Positions 25,107 through 38,574 of a stretch of 64,000 bases of DNA are shown here, one piece after another; position 1 is the first letter of the stretch, and every line of letters begins with the position of its first letter. The stretch spans positions 5,317,501-5,381,500 of the forward strand of contig NZ_JALJWP010000001.1 of the NCBI RefSeq assembly GCF_024169245.1, given 5' to 3'. Made by a program: the position numbers and the translations under genes. The stretch is from Pseudomonas koreensis. Lineage in GTDB: Bacteria; Pseudomonadota; Gammaproteobacteria; Pseudomonadales; Pseudomonadaceae. The notes beneath the pieces are model-generated. The model saw nothing but the letters and a program-made list of their open reading frames with translations, did not search any database and was not told where the DNA came from.

Positions 25107-25182
25107 CCTTCGCGAGCAAGCTCGCTCCCACATGGTCCTGCTTACACAGTACTAAGTGTGGGAGCGAGCTTGCTCGCGAAGG
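25107..25182. repeat. REP doublet downstream of pvdL
   Basis: Two inverted REPs (25107-25131 and 25158-25182, core GAGCGAGCTTGCTCGCGAA), 26 bp apart, directly after the pvdL stop. Confidence 0.9.
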
Positions 25183-25204
25183 GTCCGGAACAGGCAGTAG
25201 AGAA

Positions 25205-28200
25205 TCAAAGCCCCTCCAGCTCCGCCATCAGATCATTCAACCGATCCACCTTCTCCTCGGTAATATCACTGGCCGCCAATCCATCGATGTACTCAGCCAG
25301 TTCCTCCACCGTGCTGCACTCGAACATCGCGCGCAGCGGCACATTGCGTTGCAGGGCTTTCTGTACCCGCGATGCAATTTGCGTCGCCAGCAAGGAATGC
25401 CCGCCGAGTTCGAAGAAGTTATCGCGCACGCCGACCTTTTCCACCTTCAACACCTCGGCCCAGATATCAGCCAGGGTCTGCTCCAGCTCGTTGCGCGGGG
25501 CCAGATAATCCTGGCTCTGCAACTGGCCGATCTCCAGCGCCGGCAAGGCGTTGCGGTCGAGCTTGCCGTTGGCATTGAGTGGCATCTGCTCCAGCCACAG
25601 CCAGTGCAGTGGCACCATGTATTCCGGCAGTTCGGCGCGCAGGCGCTGCTTGATCCGTTCCAGGCGTTCGCCCGGATTGAGCGCTGCATCGGCCGCGACC
25701 AGATAACCCACCAGGTGCTTGCCGTTGACGCCCTCCTGCACGCCAACCGCCGCGTCACGTACCTCCGGTTGTTCGTGCAGGCGCGCTTCGATTTCACCGA
25801 GCTCGATACGGTAACCGCGAATCTTCACCTGATGATCGACGCGGCCGACGTATTCCAGCACGCCGTCAGCGCGGCGTCGGGCCAGGTCACCGGTACGGTA
25901 CAGACGCTCGCCCGGCGCGCCGAACGGGTTCGGCACGAATACCGGAGCCGTACGCAGCGGATCACTGACGTAGCCGCGACCGACACCGGTGCCAGCCACA
26001 CACAATTCACCCACGGCGCCCAGCGGCACCAGATCCAGCGCACCATCGAGCAGATAGAGCAAGTTGTTGTCGGTCGGCGTGCCGATCGGCAAATAACTGC
26101 CGCGCGTCGAGGCCAGGTCAACGCGGAAGAACGCCACGTCGTCGGAACATTCCGCCGGGCCGTAGGCATTGACCAGACCGATGTCCGGGTAACGCAGCAG
26201 CCATTGATGCGCCAGTTCCGGCGGCATCGCTTCACCGGTCGGCAACATCCAGCGCAGACCGTCGAGGCTCATGTGGTCAGCGCCGAGCATGCCCTGAATC
26301 AGCGACGGCACACTCTCCAGCACGGTGATGCCTTGCGCCTGCACATGCGCCAGCAACCCTTGCGGATCGTGGGCAATCGCGTTCGGCACGATGTCGACCC
26401 GCGCGCCGAACAACGGCGCGGCGAGGAATTGCCAGACGGAAATGTCGAAGCTTTGCGAAGCGGTCTGCGCGATCACGTCGGCCTCGCTCAAGTCGAGGTA
26501 CGGGCGTTTGCTCAACTGGTTGTTGAGCATGCCGCGCTGCTCGACCATCACGCCTTTTGGCAGGCCGGTCGAGCCCGAGGTGTAAATGACATAGGCGAGA
26601 TTGTTCGGGCCGCTGTGAATTCCCAGATTACTCGCCGCTGCCGCCGACGCCTGCACCTCTTCCCACACCAGCAAGCGCGGACGATTCGAACAGCCGAACT
26701 CCTCGAGCAAGGTCTGCGCCTGATCACGGCAGGCAGCGCTGCACAGCAGCAACGGCGTGCGGCTGAGCTCGATGATGCGGCTCAGGCGCTGGCTCGGCAG
26801 GCCCGGGTCCAGCGGCAGGTAACCGGCGCCGGCCTTGAAGCTGCCGATGATCATGCCGAGCAGGTCGAGATTACGCTCGGCGAGCAACGCCACCGGTTGA
26901 TCCATGCGCACACCGGCAGCGACCAGTGCATGGCCGACGCGATTGGCATTGTGGTTCAGCTCGGCGTAGCTCAATTGCTGATCGAGGCAACTGGCGGCAA
27001 TGCGCTGCGGATGCGCCGCGACCTGGGCTTCGAACAGCGCCACGTAGCTTTGCTCCAGCGGATAGTCGTGGCCACTCTGGTTGCAACCGTGCAGGAGGAA
27101 ATCGCGCTCTTCATCGCCCAGCAGCGGCAAATCGGCCATGTCGCCATGGAAGCCGTCGACCAGCGCCAGCAGCAGGCGCTTGAACTCAGCGAGCATGCGC
27201 TCGACCGTCGTCTCGTCGAAGTAACGCTGGTCATACGACAGGTGCAGGCCAAGGTCATCGCCCGGGTAGCACACCGCCGTCAGCGGGAAGTTGGTGTGGG
27301 TACGGCCGGAATCCGAGGTAGCATTCAGGCTCTGCGCGCGGTCCAGTACCGAGACTTCCACCGGTGCGTTTTCGAACACGAAGAGACTGTCGAACAGCGG
27401 CTGGCCTTTGGGCAATTCGCTCTGTTCTTGGATATTCACCAGCGGCAGGTACTCGTACTCGCGCAGTTGCATGTTGCTGTCGAGCAACGCGCTGAGCCAC
27501 TGGCGCACGCTGCTGCGCTGATCGTCCGCAGGCATCTTCACCCGCAGGGCGATGCTGTTGATGAACAGGCCGACGGTGCGCTGCATTTCCGGCATGTCCA
27601 CCGGACGCCCGGCCACAGTCACGCCGAACAGCACGTCGCGATCACCGCTCAGGCGTCGCAGGACCAGAGCCCACGCCGCTTGGGCGAAGGTGTTGACGGT
27701 CAGTTGATGTGCCTGCGCCAGCTCCCGCAGACGTGCGCCGTCCTCGACATTCAGACGAGTGTAACGGTCGCCGACGATCATGCCGCCGCTGTCACCGGCA
27801 TGCTCGCGCAGGAACGGCCGGTCGCTCGGGATCGGCGTGGTGCGTTCGAAGCCTTGCAGATTCTGCCGCCACCACTGCCGCGCTTCGGCCAGGCTTTGGC
27901 GTTGCAGCCAGCCGATGTAGTCGCGATAACGCGGCGGCACGCTCAACTGCGCTTCACGACCTTCGCCAAGGGCGGTGTAGATCTCGAAGAAGTCGTTCAT
28001 CAGCAGCGAGCGGCACCAGGCGTCGATGAGGATGTGGTGATTGCTCATCATGAACCAGTAGCGCGCCGCGCCGACCTTGATCAGGCGCAGGTGAAACGGC
28101 GCCTGATTGAGTAGATCGAAACCGGCCTCGCGCTCGCTTTTCAGCAAGGCTTGCAGCTTGGGTTCCTGCTCGGGTTCGGCGACCGCGCTCCAGTCCAGGT

Positions 28201-31200
28201 ACTCGATCGGCGTGCGCCCGGGCGTGTGAATCACTTGCAGCATGTCTTCGCCGACGTTCCAGCAGAACGAGGCACGCAACGCTTCGTGACGGGCGACCAC
28301 CGCTTGCCAGGCCTGAGCGAAACGATCGGGATCGAGTTCGCTGTTGATGCGATAACGATCCTGCATGTAATACAGACCGGTGCCCGGTTCGAGCAGAGTG
28401 TGCAGGAGCATGCCTTCCTGCATCGGCGTCAGCGGATAGACGTCTTCGATGTGCGCGGCCGGCACCGGCAAGGCGTCGAGTTGCGTCTGGGTCAGTTTTG
28501 CCAGCGGGAAGTCCGACGGCGTCAGACCGCCGGCCCCGTCCTGCAGGCAATGTTCGATCAGGCTTTGCAGCTCACCGACGTAAGCATCGGCCAGAGCGTG
28601 GATGGTCTGCGCGTCATAACGCTCGGCGCTGAAGGTCCAGCGCAGGAGCAATTCGCCGCCATACACCTGACTGTCGACGCTCAGCTCGTTCGGCAACGAC
28701 GCCTGTGGATCGTGGGCGGCACCGACCGGCTCATCGAGAGGACGGAACAGCGCATCGCTGCCGAAGCTCTGGTCGAACTGGCCGAGGTAGTTGAAGGTGA
28801 TCGGCGCGCTCGGCAGCGCGGCCATGCTCTGCCGGCAGCCGTCATCGGCGAGATAACGCAGCACGCCATAACCGAGACCTTTGTGCGGCACGGCACGCAG
28901 TTGTTCCTTGATCGCCTTGATCGAAGCGCCCTGCCCGGCGGCCTCTTCGATGGTGTGCGGAGTCAGGCGCAGCGGGTAGGCGCTGGTGAACCAGCCGACC
29001 GTGCGGGTCAGGTCGATCTCGTCGAACAGGGTTTCGCGGCCGTGGCCTTCCAGTTGAATCAGTGCCGAGGGCTGGCCGCTCCAGCGGCACAGCACACGGG
29101 CCAGCGCGGTCAGCAGCAGGTCGTTGACCTGAGTGCGATATGCGCTCGGTGCCTGTTGCAGCAACTGCCGGGTGCGCTCGGCATCGAGGCGTACGCTGAC
29201 GGTTTGCGCATGACGATTCTGCCCGCCGCCCTGCGGATTCTCGCATGGCAGGTCAGCGCTCTGCCCGGCCAGTTGCGCTTGCCACCAGCTCAATTCTTCA
29301 CGTAGCGATTCGCTGCCGGCGTAGGCCTGCAATCGCGCGGCCCAGTCCTTGAAGGCGCTGGTTTTCGCCGGCAGTCTCAGCGGCTGCGCAGCGTCGAGTT
29401 GGCGATACGCCGTTTGCAGATCGTCGAGCAACACGCGCCAGGAAACACCGTCGACCACCAAGTGGTGGATGGCGATAAACAGGCGTTGCTGCGCATCGGC
29501 GCCATCGACCAGCACTGCGCGCAGCAACGGGCCGTTGTGCAGATGCAGACTGCGTTGTGCGTCGGCGAACAGGGCTTCGCACTGATCCAGCGAATCGACG
29601 CTGAATTGCAGGAGAACGTCCTCATCCGTCAGCGGCTGATGCGTTGCTCGCCATGCGCCATCGGTTTCGCTGAAACGCAGACGCAGTGCATCGTGCTGCT
29701 CGATCACCGCCAGCAAAGCCTGGCGTAAACGTTGCGGCTCGAGCGGCACAGTCGGTTCCAGCAACAGCGCCTGATTCCAGTGCTGGCGCTCAGGAATTTC
29801 AGTGTCAAAGAACCAATGCTGAATCGGTGTCAGCCGCGATTCGCCGTCGACCAGACCTTGCTCGGCAGTCACCTGCTGCGTGCGACTGGCAACTGCAGCG
29901 AGCGTCTGCACGGTCTGATGCTGGAACAGATCACGCGGGCTGAAGTGAATACCCTGCTGACGCGCGCGGCTGACCACCTGAATCGATAGAATCGAGTCGC
30001 CACCGAGTTCGAAGAAGTTATCGTTGAGGCCGACCTGCCTGACGTTGAGCACGTCGCACCAGATCTGCGCCAGGGTCTGCTCCAGTTCGTTGCTCGGCGC
30101 GACGTAGTCCTGCCGATTGAGCTGCGGATCCGGTGCCGGCAAGGCGCGGCGGTCGAGTTTGCCGTTGGCGGTGAGCGGCATGCTCGCCAGCAGCATCAAC
30201 TGGGTCGGCACCATGTAATCCGGCAGTTGCGCCTTGAGGTGAGCTTTCAGGGCCTCGCGCAATTCAGCTTGTTGCGCCTCACTTTGCTCGGCTACTTCGG
30301 TCACCAGGTAGCCCACCAGTTGCTTGCCACTCGGTGCGTCCAGCGCCAGCACTACGGCTTCGCGGATCGAAGGGTGATCGAGCAGGCGCGTTTCGATTTC
30401 GCCCAGCTCGATACGGAAACCACGGATCTTCACCTGATGGTCGATGCGCCCCAGATACTCGACCAGACCATCGGCACGCTGGCGCACCAGGTCGCCGGTG
30501 CGATACATGCGCCCGCCATCAGCGGCAAACGGGTCAGCGACGAAACGCTCGGCGGTGATGCCCGGACGGTCGTGATAGGCCTGGGCCAGACCGGCGCCGC
30601 CAACGAACAACTCACCGGTCGCACCTTGCGGCACCAACGCCAGATCGGCGTCGAGAATGTACGCGACCCGCGCGCCGATCACGCTGCCGATCGGCACACT
30701 GCCGGCGCCCTCTTCCAGCACCTGCGGCGCCAGACTGGCCAGCGGCATGACCACGGTTTCGGTCGGGCCGTAGGCGTTGAAGAACTGCGCCGGTTGGAAC
30801 GCCGCGCGGATGCGCTGCAGATGCTCGCCGGTCAGCGCTTCGCCGCCGGTGATGATCATCCGCACCGGCAGGAATTCGTTCTGTGTAGCGAGGAACTGCG
30901 CCAACTGGCTGCCGTAGCTTGGCGTGAAGCCGAGGACGGTGATCCGATGCGCGCGAATCAAGCCGCAGATTTCTTCCGCATCCCACTGGCCTTGCGCCCG
31001 CAACACCACTTGCGCACCGCTGAGCAGCGGCACCAGCAGACGTTCGGTGGCGGCGTCGAAGTTGATCGAATAGAAATGCAGTTCACAGTCGTCCGGGCGC
31101 ATGCCGAAGCATTCGATTACAGCCTGGCAATGCATGGCGATTTCGCCGTGGGACACCACCACGCCTTTCGGTTTGCCGGTCGAGCCCGAGGTGTAGATCA

Positions 31201-34200
31201 GATAAGCCTGATGTTGCGGCAGGCTGATAAACGGCAACTCGCTGGCCGGGTAGTCGGCCAATGCCGGGCTGTCATCTTCCAGGCACCAGCGCGCCACGCT
31301 TGGCGGCAACTCGCCGAGGGCTTCGAACATCGCCCGATAACTGAGCAGCAAACCGATGCGGCTGTCTTCGATCATGTAGTGCAGGCGGTCGAGCGGGTAC
31401 TCCGGATCCAGCGGCACATAGGCGCCGCCCGCCTTGAGAATCGCCAGCAGGCCGATGACCATTTCCAGCGAACGCTCCAGCGCCAAGCCAACCCGCACTT
31501 GCGGGCCGACCGCGCGTTCACGCAACGCCCAGGCCAAGCGATTGGCGCGGGCATCGAGCTCGGCGTAGCTCAGGGTCTGTCCGGCGAAGGTCAGCGCCGG
31601 CGCGTCTTTGCGCGCCAGTGCCTGTTCAGCGAACAGGTGATGGATGCACTGATCGAGACGATGCTCGCCCGGCTCGACGCCGAGGCTGTCGAGCAGCTGC
31701 TGTTGCTCAGGCTTATCGAGCAGCGGCAGTTCACTGAGGCGTTGCTGCGGATCAGCGATCAACGCTTCAAGCAGGTTGCGCCAATGCCTGGCCATGCGCG
31801 CGATGGTCGGTTCGTCGAACAGATCGGTGCTGTAGGTCAGGCAGCACCCGAGGCGATGGTCGAGGTCGGTGACTTCCAGATTGAGGTCGAACTTGGTCGC
31901 CCGCGCATCGTTGGCCAGATACTCGACGGTCATGCCGGCCAGCGTGCGGCTTTGCTGGAATTCCCAGCGCTGGACGTTGCACATCACCTGGAACAGCGGG
32001 TTGTAAGCGGCGCTGCGCGGCGGTTGCAAGGCTTCGACCAGATGATCGAACGGCAGATCCTGATGGGACTGGCCTTCGATCACCGTGTGGCGCACTTGCT
32101 CGAACAATTCGCCGACCGACATCTGCCCGTCGAGCTGGCAACGCAGCACCTGGGTGTTGAGGAACGCCCCGATCAGCCCTTCGCTTTCCGGGCGGATGCG
32201 GTTGGCCACCGGCGCGCCGATGCGCAGGTCGGTCTGGCCGCTGTAGCGGTAGAGCAACGTGGCGAGCGCGGCGGTCATGGTCATGAACAGGGTCAGACCG
32301 TTTTGCCCGTTGAACGCCCGCACCCGGGCGGCGAGATCGTCGCTCAGATCGAAGCGGAACAGCTCGCCCTGATGGCTCTGTACCGGTGGACGCGGACGGT
32401 CGCCGGGCAATTCCAGCAGCGGATGTTCGCGGCCCAGTTGTGCAGTCCAATAATCGAGTTGGCGCTGACGCTCGCCGGATTCCAGCCACTGGCGCTGCCA
32501 GACGCTGTAGTCGAGGTATTGCACCGGCAGCGGTTCAAGCGGTGATTCGCGCTCGTCGACGAACGCTTCGTACAACGCGCTGAGTTCACGGGCAAAGATG
32601 TCCATCGCCCAGCCTTCGGTGACGATGTGGTGCAGGGTCAGAACGAAGTAATGCTCGTGCTCGGCAGTCTTGACCAGACAGGCGCGCAGCAGCGGGCCGG
32701 TTTCCAGGTCGAACGGCTGGTGCGCCTCTGCATCGGCCAGTTGCTGGACTTGTAGCTCCCGGACTTCTGCCGGCAGGCTGGAGAAATCCTTCCAGCCCAT
32801 GCGCACGCCGGTCTCGGCATGCACTTGCTGGCGGGCGACACCGTGAACACTTGGGAACGTTGTGCGCAGGGTTTCGTGACGCAGGATCAGCGCCTGCAAC
32901 GCCGCCTCGAAATGCTCGACATGCAGCACGCCACGCAGGCGCGCCATGCCACCGACGTTGTACGCCGGGCTGTCCGGTTCCATCTGCCAGAGGAACCACA
33001 TGCGCTGCTGCGAATAGGACAGCGGCACCGCTTGGCTGCGATCGACTTTGCCGATCGGCAGTTGTTGGTTGGTGCGGCCGCTGGCCTGGATCAAACGGAT
33101 CTGTTCGGCGTAATCGCCCAGTTCGCTGTGCTCGAACAGCGTGCGCAGCGGCAGCTCGACGTCACAGGCCTGACGTGTGCGCGAAATGATTTGTGTGGCC
33201 AGCAGCGAGTGACCGCCGAGGGCAAAGAAATCGTCACGCAGGCCAATCTGATTGAGGCCGAGCACTTCACGCCAGATGGCGGCGATTTGTTGTTCCAGTT
33301 CGCTGACCGGTTCGACGTGTTCACGCACCTGCCATTGCGGTTCAGGCAAGGCGCGGCGGTCGAGTTTGCCGCTGGGGCTCAGCGGCATCGCGTCGAGGCG
33401 CAGCAGTTGCGCCGGGACCATGTACTCCGGCAGCTCGCCGGCCAAGGCGGTTTTCAGGCGAGCGATTTGCTCATCGGCATCTTCACGCAAATCGGTTGTC
33501 GTGAAGTAGCCGATCAGTTGCGCACCGGCAGCGGTTTCGCGCACCAGCACCACGGCTTGGGCGACGCCCTCCTGAGCGAGCAGCCGCGCCTGGATTTCTT
33601 CCGGTTCAACGCGAAAGCCGCGCAGCTTGACCTGCTGGTCGAGACGGCCGAGGTATTCGATCACACCGTCGGAGGTCCAGCGCGCACGGTCGCCAGTGCG
33701 GTACAAACGTGCCCCCTGCTCGCCCAGTGGATCGACGACGAAGCGTTCAGCGGTCAACGCCGGACGGCGGAGATAGCCACGGGCCAGACCGCTGCCGCTG
33801 ATGCACAGCTCACCCGGCACGCCCGCCGGAACCGGGTTGAGATCGGCATCGAGGATGCGGCAGATCACATTGCCCAGCGGCCGGCCAATCGGCGAGCGCT
33901 CGCCATCGGCAGTTGTGCAGTGCCAATGGGTGACGTTGATCGCGGTTTCAGTCGGGCCGTAGCGGTTGTGCAACTGCACCGCCGGCAGTTGCGCGAGGAC
34001 GCGATTGCGCAGTTCGGCGGGCAGGGCTTCACCGCCGGAGAATACCCGACGCAGGCTGGTGCATTCGGCACTCAGCGGCTCGTCGATAAACAGCGCCAGC
34101 AACGGCGGGACGAAGTGCAGCGTAGTCACGCCGTGCTCCTGGACCAGTTGCGCAATGCGATGCGGGTCACGGTGCTCGCCCGGGGCGGCAAGCAGCAGGC

Positions 34201-37200
34201 GCGCGCCGGTGATCAGTGGCCAGAAGCATTCCCACACCGAGACGTCGAAACTGATCGGCGCTTTTTGCATCAGCACGTCGGTTTCGTCGAGAAGGTAAGT
34301 GTCCTGCATCCATTGCAGGCGCTCGGCCAGCGCGGCGTGGGTGTTGCCGACGCCTTTCGGTTGCCCGGTGGAACCCGAGGTGTAAATCACGTAGGCGAGG
34401 TTGTCGCCGTGCAGGTGCAGGCCCGGTGCGTGGCTCGGCCATTTGTCCAGGTGCAAGGCGTCCATGGCGATCACACTGACACCGTCGCTGGCTGGCAGGC
34501 GCTCAAGCAGTTCGGTCTGGGTCAGGAGCAATTCGACGCCGCTGTCGCTGAGCATGTAGGCGAGGCGTTCGGCCGGATAATCCGCATCCAGCGGTACATA
34601 AGCGCCGCCAGCCTTGATGATCGCCAGCAGACCAATCAGCAATTGCGGTGAACGCTCGGCGGCGATGGCCACGCACACGTCCGGGCCAACGCCTTTGTCG
34701 CGCAGGTAATGCGCGAGTCGGTTGGCTTGCGCGTGCAGCTCGGCAAAATCCAGGCTACCGCCGTCCCATACCAGTGCGGTGCGTTGCGGGGTGTGTCGCA
34801 ATTGTTGCTCAAGCAATTCCGGCAGCCACTGTTGCGCCGCGGTGCACGGTGCGATGCTCCAGTCGTTGTGCTGTTGTTGCTCGCTGGCGGTCAACAAGCG
34901 CAGATCGCCGATGGCCTGCTCTGGACGTTCGCAAACCGCGCTTAGCAGATTATAAAAATGCTCGGCCAGTCGCTCGATGGTCGCGGCGTCGAACAGTTCG
35001 CTGGCGTAGTCGAACGACAAGGTCAGGCGTCCGTTACGGTCTTCTTCACTGTGCAATTGCAGATCGAACTTGGCTTCGCGGCTGTGCCACGGCAGCTCTT
35101 CGGCGAGCAGACCCGGCAAGCGCTTGAGCGCACTGAGGTCGCGCTGCTGATGGTTGAACATGACCTGGAACAGACCCTGTTCGCGGGCCTGCGGGAAGGC
35201 TTCAAGCAGTTGCTCGAAGGGCAGATCCTGATTGGCTTGAGCACCCAGAGCAGCCTGGCGGGTCTGGCCTAACAGCTCTGCAAACGGCAGGCGCGAATCG
35301 ATCTGTGCACGCAGTACCTGGGCGTTGATGAAGAAGCCGATCAGGCCTTGGGTTTCCAGGCGCGGGCGGTTGGCGTTGGGCACGCCGATGCGAATATCGC
35401 GCTGGCCGCTGTAGCGGTGCAGCAGACTTTGAAATGCGGCGAGCAGGAGCATGAACGGCGTGGCTTCGTGTGTCTGCGCCGTGTGCCGGATCGCCTCGCT
35501 GAGCTGAGCACTCAGGCGCACGCTGCGCCGCGCGGCGCTGTGACTTTTTTGCGCCGAGCGCGGGTGGTCGGTAGCCAGTTCCAGTGTCGGATGCTCATCG
35601 CCCAACTGCGCTTTCCAGTACGCCAGTTGCCGCTCGCCCTCGCCTTGCGCCAGCCATTGCCGTTGCCAGTTGCCGTAGTCGGCGTATTGCGTGGGCAGCG
35701 CTGCCAGATTCGCCGTCGTACCCTGCGCAGCGGCGGCGTAGAGGCGCGAGAACTCGTCGAGGAGAATATTCAGCGACCAGCCGTCGGCGATGATGTGGTG
35801 CAGGGTCACCAGCAACTGATGCTCTTCCTCATCGAGGCGCACCAGCGTCACTCGCAGCAGCGGGCCTTTTTCCAGATCGAATTGAGTGCGCGCCTCGTCT
35901 TCGCGAATCTGCTCGGCGCGGGTTTCACGCTCGGGCGCTGGCAGGCCGCTGATGTCGATCAGTTGCAGATTGAATTCGGCAGCGGCGAGCACTTGCTGCA
36001 ATGCCACACCGTCGCGTTCGAAGAAACGTGTGCGCAAAGATTCGTGGCGTTCGATCAGTTGCTGGAAGCTGCTGCGCAAGGCGTCTTCATCCAATTCGCC
36101 ACGCAAGCGCAGGCCACCGGGAATGTTGTAGGCGCTGCTGTGCGAGTCGAGTTGCCAGGTAATCCACAGACGGTTTTGCGCCAGCGACTGTGGCATCGGC
36201 TCGCTGCGCGACAGCGTGGTGATCGCATCCTGGGCGCTGCCGCCGTCCTGTTGCTGCTGCGCCACAGCGGCGGTGAAGGCGGACAAAGTGGGGGCTTCGA
36301 ACAGCAGGCGCAGACTCAGCTCTACACCCAGTTTTTCGCGAACCCGCGCGACCACTTGCGTCGCGGCGATCGAGTTGCCGCCGAGCAGGAAGAAGTGATC
36401 GTCGGCGTTGATCTGTTTGACGTTGAGTTGCTCGGCCCAGATCTGCCCGATCAAGGTTTCGAGATCCGAAGTGCTGCTGATCGCGTTTTCCGTTACCGCT
36501 GTGATCGAAGGGAACAGCGCATAGCTGTCGAGGCTGCCCTCGGCCAGACGATTGCGGCACGCCGAGCGCTGCAGTTTGCCGCTGGAGGTTTTCGGCAACG
36601 CGCCCGGATTGAGCAGCACCACCACACTTGGCGCCTCTTGATACGCCTCGGCCACGGCTTGACGAATGGCTTTGATCAGCGCTTCTGGCGGAAGGATTTT
36701 CTGTACGCTGCGGCTGATTTCCGCAGCGATGCCGATGCCCTCTTCGCCGTCGTGATCAACCGCGAATGCCGCCACGCGGCCCTTGCGCACGACTTCGACT
36801 TCACGTTCGACGGTCTGCTCGATGTCCTGCGGATAGAGGTTGTGACCACGGACGATGAGCATGTCTTTCAGGCGTCCGGTGACGAACAGTTCGCCGTCCC
36901 GAACAAAGCCCAGATCCCCGGTGCGCAACCAGGTGCGGCCGGCGTGCTGAACGAAGGTCTTGGCGCTGGCTTCGGGATTGCGCCAGTAACCGTGGGCGAT
37001 GCTCGGGCCGGCGGCCCAGACTTCACCGACGGCGTTATCGGCGAGTTCTTCGAGGGTATTCGGGTCGACAATCAGCACCGCGTGCTCAGGCTGGCTGATG
37101 CCACAGCTCATGATCGCGCTGCCGGCGCCCGGCTCTGCGCGGTTTTGCGCCAGCGCCTGATCGTCCACGCGCAGCGCCGGGATGCCGGTGCCGCGGGGCG

Positions 37201-38203
37201 TGCCGGCGACAAACAGGGTCGCCTCGGCCAGACCGTACGAAGCCATGAAACTGCTTTCGTTGAAACCGCAGGCGGCGAATTTCTCGGCGAAACGTTCAAG
37301 AGTGTCGAGGCGGATCGGCTCGGAGCCGGAATAGGCCACGCGCCAACGGCTCAGATCAAGGCGCTCCAGCGCCGATTCGCTGACCCGCTCGCTGCACAGG
37401 CGATAGGCGAAATCCGGCCCGCCGCTGATGGTGCCGCCGTATTCGGCGATCGCTTCCAGCCAGCGCAATGGCCGCCCGAGGAAGTACGCCGGCGACATTA
37501 GAATGCACGGCACGCCGCTGAAGATCGGCTGCAGCAGACCGCCGATCAGACCCATGTCGTGATACAGCGGCAACCAGCTGACGATGACGTCGTCCGGGTT
37601 GACGTCGATGCCGAATCCGTGACGGATCAGCAGTTCGTTGGCGACCAGATTGCCGTGGCTGACTTGCACGCCCTTGGGCAGCGCGGTGGAACCGGAAGTG
37701 TATTGCAGGAAGGCGATGTGCTCGGCCGGCAGGTCCGGTTCAACCCAGCGTTCGGCCAGCGCGCTGTCGAGTGTGTCGACACATAGCAGAGGCGGCGCCC
37801 CGTCGATTTGCTGCAAGGCGTCGCGCAGGTCGGCGCTGGTCAGCAACAGCTTCGGTTCGGCGTCGGCGATGATCGACAGCAAACGCTCCTGATGATGACG
37901 ACGCGCGGACTCCGGCGGATAGGCCGGCACCGCAATCACACCGGCATACAGGCAACCGAAAAACGCCGCGACGTAATCCGCACCACTGGGAAACAGCAGC
38001 ACCGCGCGCTCACCGAAACCGGCCTCGGCCTGCAACGCAGCGGCGATGGTGCGCGCGCGTTGATCCAGTTCGCGATAGCTGAGCACCACAGCCTGCTCGG
38101 CGTTTTCGGCGAGAAAACGCAAGGCCAGTCGGTCCGGCGTCAGGGCTGCGCGACGCTTGAGGGCATGGACCAGGGTGCTGGGGAGTTCGAACGCGTCGGT
38201 CAT
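25205..38203 (-). CDS. pvdL: Pyoverdine chromophore NRPS PvdL
   Basis: A 4332-residue non-ribosomal peptide synthetase that starts pyoverdine by loading a fatty acid and then Glu, D-Tyr and Dab. Domain order read from motifs: acyl-CoA-ligase-like domain (1-575, [11 protein letters not shown]); T (Ser611); C (HHIIADG at 802); A ([11 protein letters not shown], about 1270); T (Ser1666); C (HHIVTEG at 1858); A (about 2335); T (Ser2737); E (HHLVVDG at 2913); C (HHILIDA at 3389); A (about 3868); T (Ser4270). There is no thioesterase: the chain passes to the next NRPS. The last A domain has acidic pocket residues (LESVPS, AECSDDV), fitting cationic Dab. The order and length match P. aeruginosa PvdL; substrates are taken from that family. 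Confidence 0.97.
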   Translation of the reverse strand: MTDAFELPSTLVHALKRRAALTPDRLALRFLAENAEQAVVLSYRELDQRARTIAAALQAEAGFGERAVLLFPSGADYVAAFFGCLYAGVIAVPAYPPESARRHHQERLLSIIADAEPKLLLTSADLRDALQQIDGAPPLLCVDTLDSALAERWVEPDLPAEHIAFLQYTSGSTALPKGVQVSHGNLVANELLIRHGFGIDVNPDDVIVSWLPLYHDMGLIGGLLQPIFSGVPCILMSPAYFLGRPLRWLEAIAEYGGTISGGPDFAYRLCSERVSESALERLDLSRWRVAYSGSEPIRLDTLERFAEKFAACGFNESSFMASYGLAEATLFVAGTPRGTGIPALRVDDQALAQNRAEPGAGSAIMSCGISQPEHAVLIVDPNTLEELADNAVGEVWAAGPSIAHGYWRNPEASAKTFVQHAGRTWLRTGDLGFVRDGELFVTGRLKDMLIVRGHNLYPQDIEQTVEREVEVVRKGRVAAFAVDHDGEEGIGIAAEISRSVQKILPPEALIKAIRQAVAEAYQEAPSVVVLLNPGALPKTSSGKLQRSACRNRLAEGSLDSYALFPSITAVTENAISSTSDLETLIGQIWAEQLNVKQINADDHFFLLGGNSIAATQVVARVREKLGVELSLRLLFEAPTLSAFTAAVAQQQQDGGSAQDAITTLSRSEPMPQSLAQNRLWITWQLDSHSSAYNIPGGLRLRGELDEDALRSSFQQLIERHESLRTRFFERDGVALQQVLAAAEFNLQLIDISGLPAPERETRAEQIREDEARTQFDLEKGPLLRVTLVRLDEEEHQLLVTLHHIIADGWSLNILLDEFSRLYAAAAQGTTANLAALPTQYADYGNWQRQWLAQGEGERQLAYWKAQLGDEHPTLELATDHPRSAQKSHSAARRSVRLSAQLSEAIRHTAQTHEATPFMLLLAAFQSLLHRYSGQRDIRIGVPNANRPRLETQGLIGFFINAQVLRAQIDSRLPFAELLGQTRQAALGAQANQDLPFEQLLEAFPQAREQGLFQVMFNHQQRDLSALKRLPGLLAEELPWHSREAKFDLQLHSEEDRNGRLTLSFDYASELFDAATIERLAEHFYNLLSAVCERPEQAIGDLRLLTASEQQQHNDWSIAPCTAAQQWLPELLEQQLRHTPQRTALVWDGGSLDFAELHAQANRLAHYLRDKGVGPDVCVAIAAERSPQLLIGLLAIIKAGGAYVPLDADYPAERLAYMLSDSGVELLLTQTELLERLPASDGVSVIAMDALHLDKWPSHAPGLHLHGDNLAYVIYTSGSTGQPKGVGNTHAALAERLQWMQDTYLLDETDVLMQKAPISFDVSVWECFWPLITGARLLLAAPGEHRDPHRIAQLVQEHGVTTLHFVPPLLALFIDEPLSAECTSLRRVFSGGEALPAELRNRVLAQLPAVQLHNRYGPTETAINVTHWHCTTADGERSPIGRPLGNVICRILDADLNPVPAGVPGELCISGSGLARGYLRRPALTAERFVVDPLGEQGARLYRTGDRARWTSDGVIEYLGRLDQQVKLRGFRVEPEEIQARLLAQEGVAQAVVLVRETAAGAQLIGYFTTTDLREDADEQIARLKTALAGELPEYMVPAQLLRLDAMPLSPSGKLDRRALPEPQWQVREHVEPVSELEQQIAAIWREVLGLNQIGLRDDFFALGGHSLLATQIISRTRQACDVELPLRTLFEHSELGDYAEQIRLIQASGRTNQQLPIGKVDRSQAVPLSYSQQRMWFLWQMEPDSPAYNVGGMARLRGVLHVEHFEAALQALILRHETLRTTFPSVHGVARQQVHAETGVRMGWKDFSSLPAEVRELQVQQLADAEAHQPFDLETGPLLRACLVKTAEHEHYFVLTLHHIVTEGWAMDIFARELSALYEAFVDERESPLEPLPVQYLDYSVWQRQWLESGERQRQLDYWTAQLGREHPLLELPGDRPRPPVQSHQGELFRFDLSDDLAARVRAFNGQNGLTLFMTMTAALATLLYRYSGQTDLRIGAPVANRIRPESEGLIGAFLNTQVLRCQLDGQMSVGELFEQVRHTVIEGQSHQDLPFDHLVEALQPPRSAAYNPLFQVMCNVQRWEFQQSRTLAGMTVEYLANDARATKFDLNLEVTDLDHRLGCCLTYSTDLFDEPTIARMARHWRNLLEALIADPQQRLSELPLLDKPEQQQLLDSLGVEPGEHRLDQCIHHLFAEQALARKDAPALTFAGQTLSYAELDARANRLAWALRERAVGPQVRVGLALERSLEMVIGLLAILKAGGAYVPLDPEYPLDRLHYMIEDSRIGLLLSYRAMFEALGELPPSVARWCLEDDSPALADYPASELPFISLPQHQAYLIYTSGSTGKPKGVVVSHGEIAMHCQAVIECFGMRPDDCELHFYSINFDAATERLLVPLLSGAQVVLRAQGQWDAEEICGLIRAHRITVLGFTPSYGSQLAQFLATQNEFLPVRMIITGGEALTGEHLQRIRAAFQPAQFFNAYGPTETVVMPLASLAPQVLEEGAGSVPIGSVIGARVAYILDADLALVPQGATGELFVGGAGLAQAYHDRPGITAERFVADPFAADGGRMYRTGDLVRQRADGLVEYLGRIDHQVKIRGFRIELGEIETRLLDHPSIREAVVLALDAPSGKQLVGYLVTEVAEQSEAQQAELREALKAHLKAQLPDYMVPTQLMLLASMPLTANGKLDRRALPAPDPQLNRQDYVAPSNELEQTLAQIWCDVLNVRQVGLNDNFFELGGDSILSIQVVSRARQQGIHFSPRDLFQHQTVQTLAAVASRTQQVTAEQGLVDGESRLTPIQHWFFDTEIPERQHWNQALLLEPTVPLEPQRLRQALLAVIEQHDALRLRFSETDGAWRATHQPLTDEDVLLQFSVDSLDQCEALFADAQRSLHLHNGPLLRAVLVDGADAQQRLFIAIHHLVVDGVSWRVLLDDLQTAYRQLDAAQPLRLPAKTSAFKDWAARLQAYAGSESLREELSWWQAQLAGQSADLPCENPQGGGQNRHAQTVSVRLDAERTRQLLQQAPSAYRTQVNDLLLTALARVLCRWSGQPSALIQLEGHGRETLFDEIDLTRTVGWFTSAYPLRLTPHTIEEAAGQGASIKAIKEQLRAVPHKGLGYGVLRYLADDGCRQSMAALPSAPITFNYLGQFDQSFGSDALFRPLDEPVGAAHDPQASLPNELSVDSQVYGGELLLRWTFSAERYDAQTIHALADAYVGELQSLIEHCLQDGAGGLTPSDFPLAKLTQTQLDALPVPAAHIEDVYPLTPMQEGMLLHTLLEPGTGLYYMQDRYRINSELDPDRFAQAWQAVVARHEALRASFCWNVGEDMLQVIHTPGRTPIEYLDWSAVAEPEQEPKLQALLKSEREAGFDLLNQAPFHLRLIKVGAARYWFMMSNHHILIDAWCRSLLMNDFFEIYTALGEGREAQLSVPPRYRDYIGWLQRQSLAEARQWWRQNLQGFERTTPIPSDRPFLREHAGDSGGMIVGDRYTRLNVEDGARLRELAQAHQLTVNTFAQAAWALVLRRLSGDRDVLFGVTVAGRPVDMPEMQRTVGLFINSIALRVKMPADDQRSSVRQWLSALLDSNMQLREYEYLPLVNIQEQSELPKGQPLFDSLFVFENAPVEVSVLDRAQSLNATSDSGRTHTNFPLTAVCYPGDDLGLHLSYDQRYFDETTVERMLAEFKRLLLALVDGFHGDMADLPLLGDEERDFLLHGCNQSGHDYPLEQSYVALFEAQVAAHPQRIAASCLDQQLSYAELNHNANRVGHALVAAGVRMDQPVALLAERNLDLLGMIIGSFKAGAGYLPLDPGLPSQRLSRIIELSRTPLLLCSAACRDQAQTLLEEFGCSNRPRLLVWEEVQASAAAASNLGIHSGPNNLAYVIYTSGSTGLPKGVMVEQRGMLNNQLSKRPYLDLSEADVIAQTASQSFDISVWQFLAAPLFGARVDIVPNAIAHDPQGLLAHVQAQGITVLESVPSLIQGMLGADHMSLDGLRWMLPTGEAMPPELAHQWLLRYPDIGLVNAYGPAECSDDVAFFRVDLASTRGSYLPIGTPTDNNLLYLLDGALDLVPLGAVGELCVAGTGVGRGYVSDPLRTAPVFVPNPFGAPGERLYRTGDLARRRADGVLEYVGRVDHQVKIRGYRIELGEIEARLHEQPEVRDAAVGVQEGVNGKHLVGYLVAADAALNPGERLERIKQRLRAELPEYMVPLHWLWLEQMPLNANGKLDRNALPALEIGQLQSQDYLAPRNELEQTLADIWAEVLKVEKVGVRDNFFELGGHSLLATQIASRVQKALQRNVPLRAMFECSTVEELAEYIDGLAASDITEEKVDRLNDLMAELEGL

Positions 38204-38356
38204 GAGGTTTCCTGCCTGAATTCGGCTTGCAAGTGGAATCGGGGTGCTGCGTCACGCCTGTCGATAGGCGTGCGGGGCGCGGTCTGTGCCGACCGCGCAA
38301 GGCATCGGAATGCGCTGTGGCCGGGGATCTACACCCGCAACCATTCACCAATGAGA

Positions 38357-38380
38357 ACGAATGACGTCTGCAAATAATTA
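38357..38380 (-). promoter_or_regulatory. Near-consensus PvdS promoter of pvdL
   Basis: On the minus strand TAATT (38376-38380), 16 nt, CGT (38357-38359): one mismatch to TAAAT-N16-CGT. It lies 154 bases before the pvdL ATG, leaving a long GC-rich leader. It is the only PvdS-like element in the gap on this strand. Confidence 0.65.
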
Positions 38381-38473
38381 GTCGGCAGCCGCGACGTCCA
38401 GTGGGGCGAGGGTGCGGCGGCGTGTCGCAGTTCGCAAAACACATCGACTTACAGCACTACTTCTCTTTCTCAT

Positions 38474-38502
38474 TTGACAATCATTATCATTCAACATAAT
38501 TT
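38474..38502 (+). promoter_or_regulatory. pvdS promoter with Fur box
   Basis: TTGACA (38474-38479), 17 bp, TAATTT (38497-38502): a good sigma-70 promoter. Overlapping the -35 and spacer is TGACAATCATTATCA (38475-38489), 14 of 15 positions of the Fur 7-1-7 motif. Fe-Fur would block pvdS here. The pvdS ATG is 72 bases downstream of the -10. Confidence 0.9.
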
Positions 38503-38574
38503 GTCGCTCGATGTGTAGGACGGCGCCGTCCCCCGAGGCCCTCCCACTAACCTATTGGCAGCAAGGTGATTTCC

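Noticed and set aside
25055..28114. A 1019-codon plus-strand frame opposite the 3' end of pvdL
   Set aside because: It is antisense to NRPS domains, starts in the REP region and has arginine/glutamine-rich, non-domain composition.
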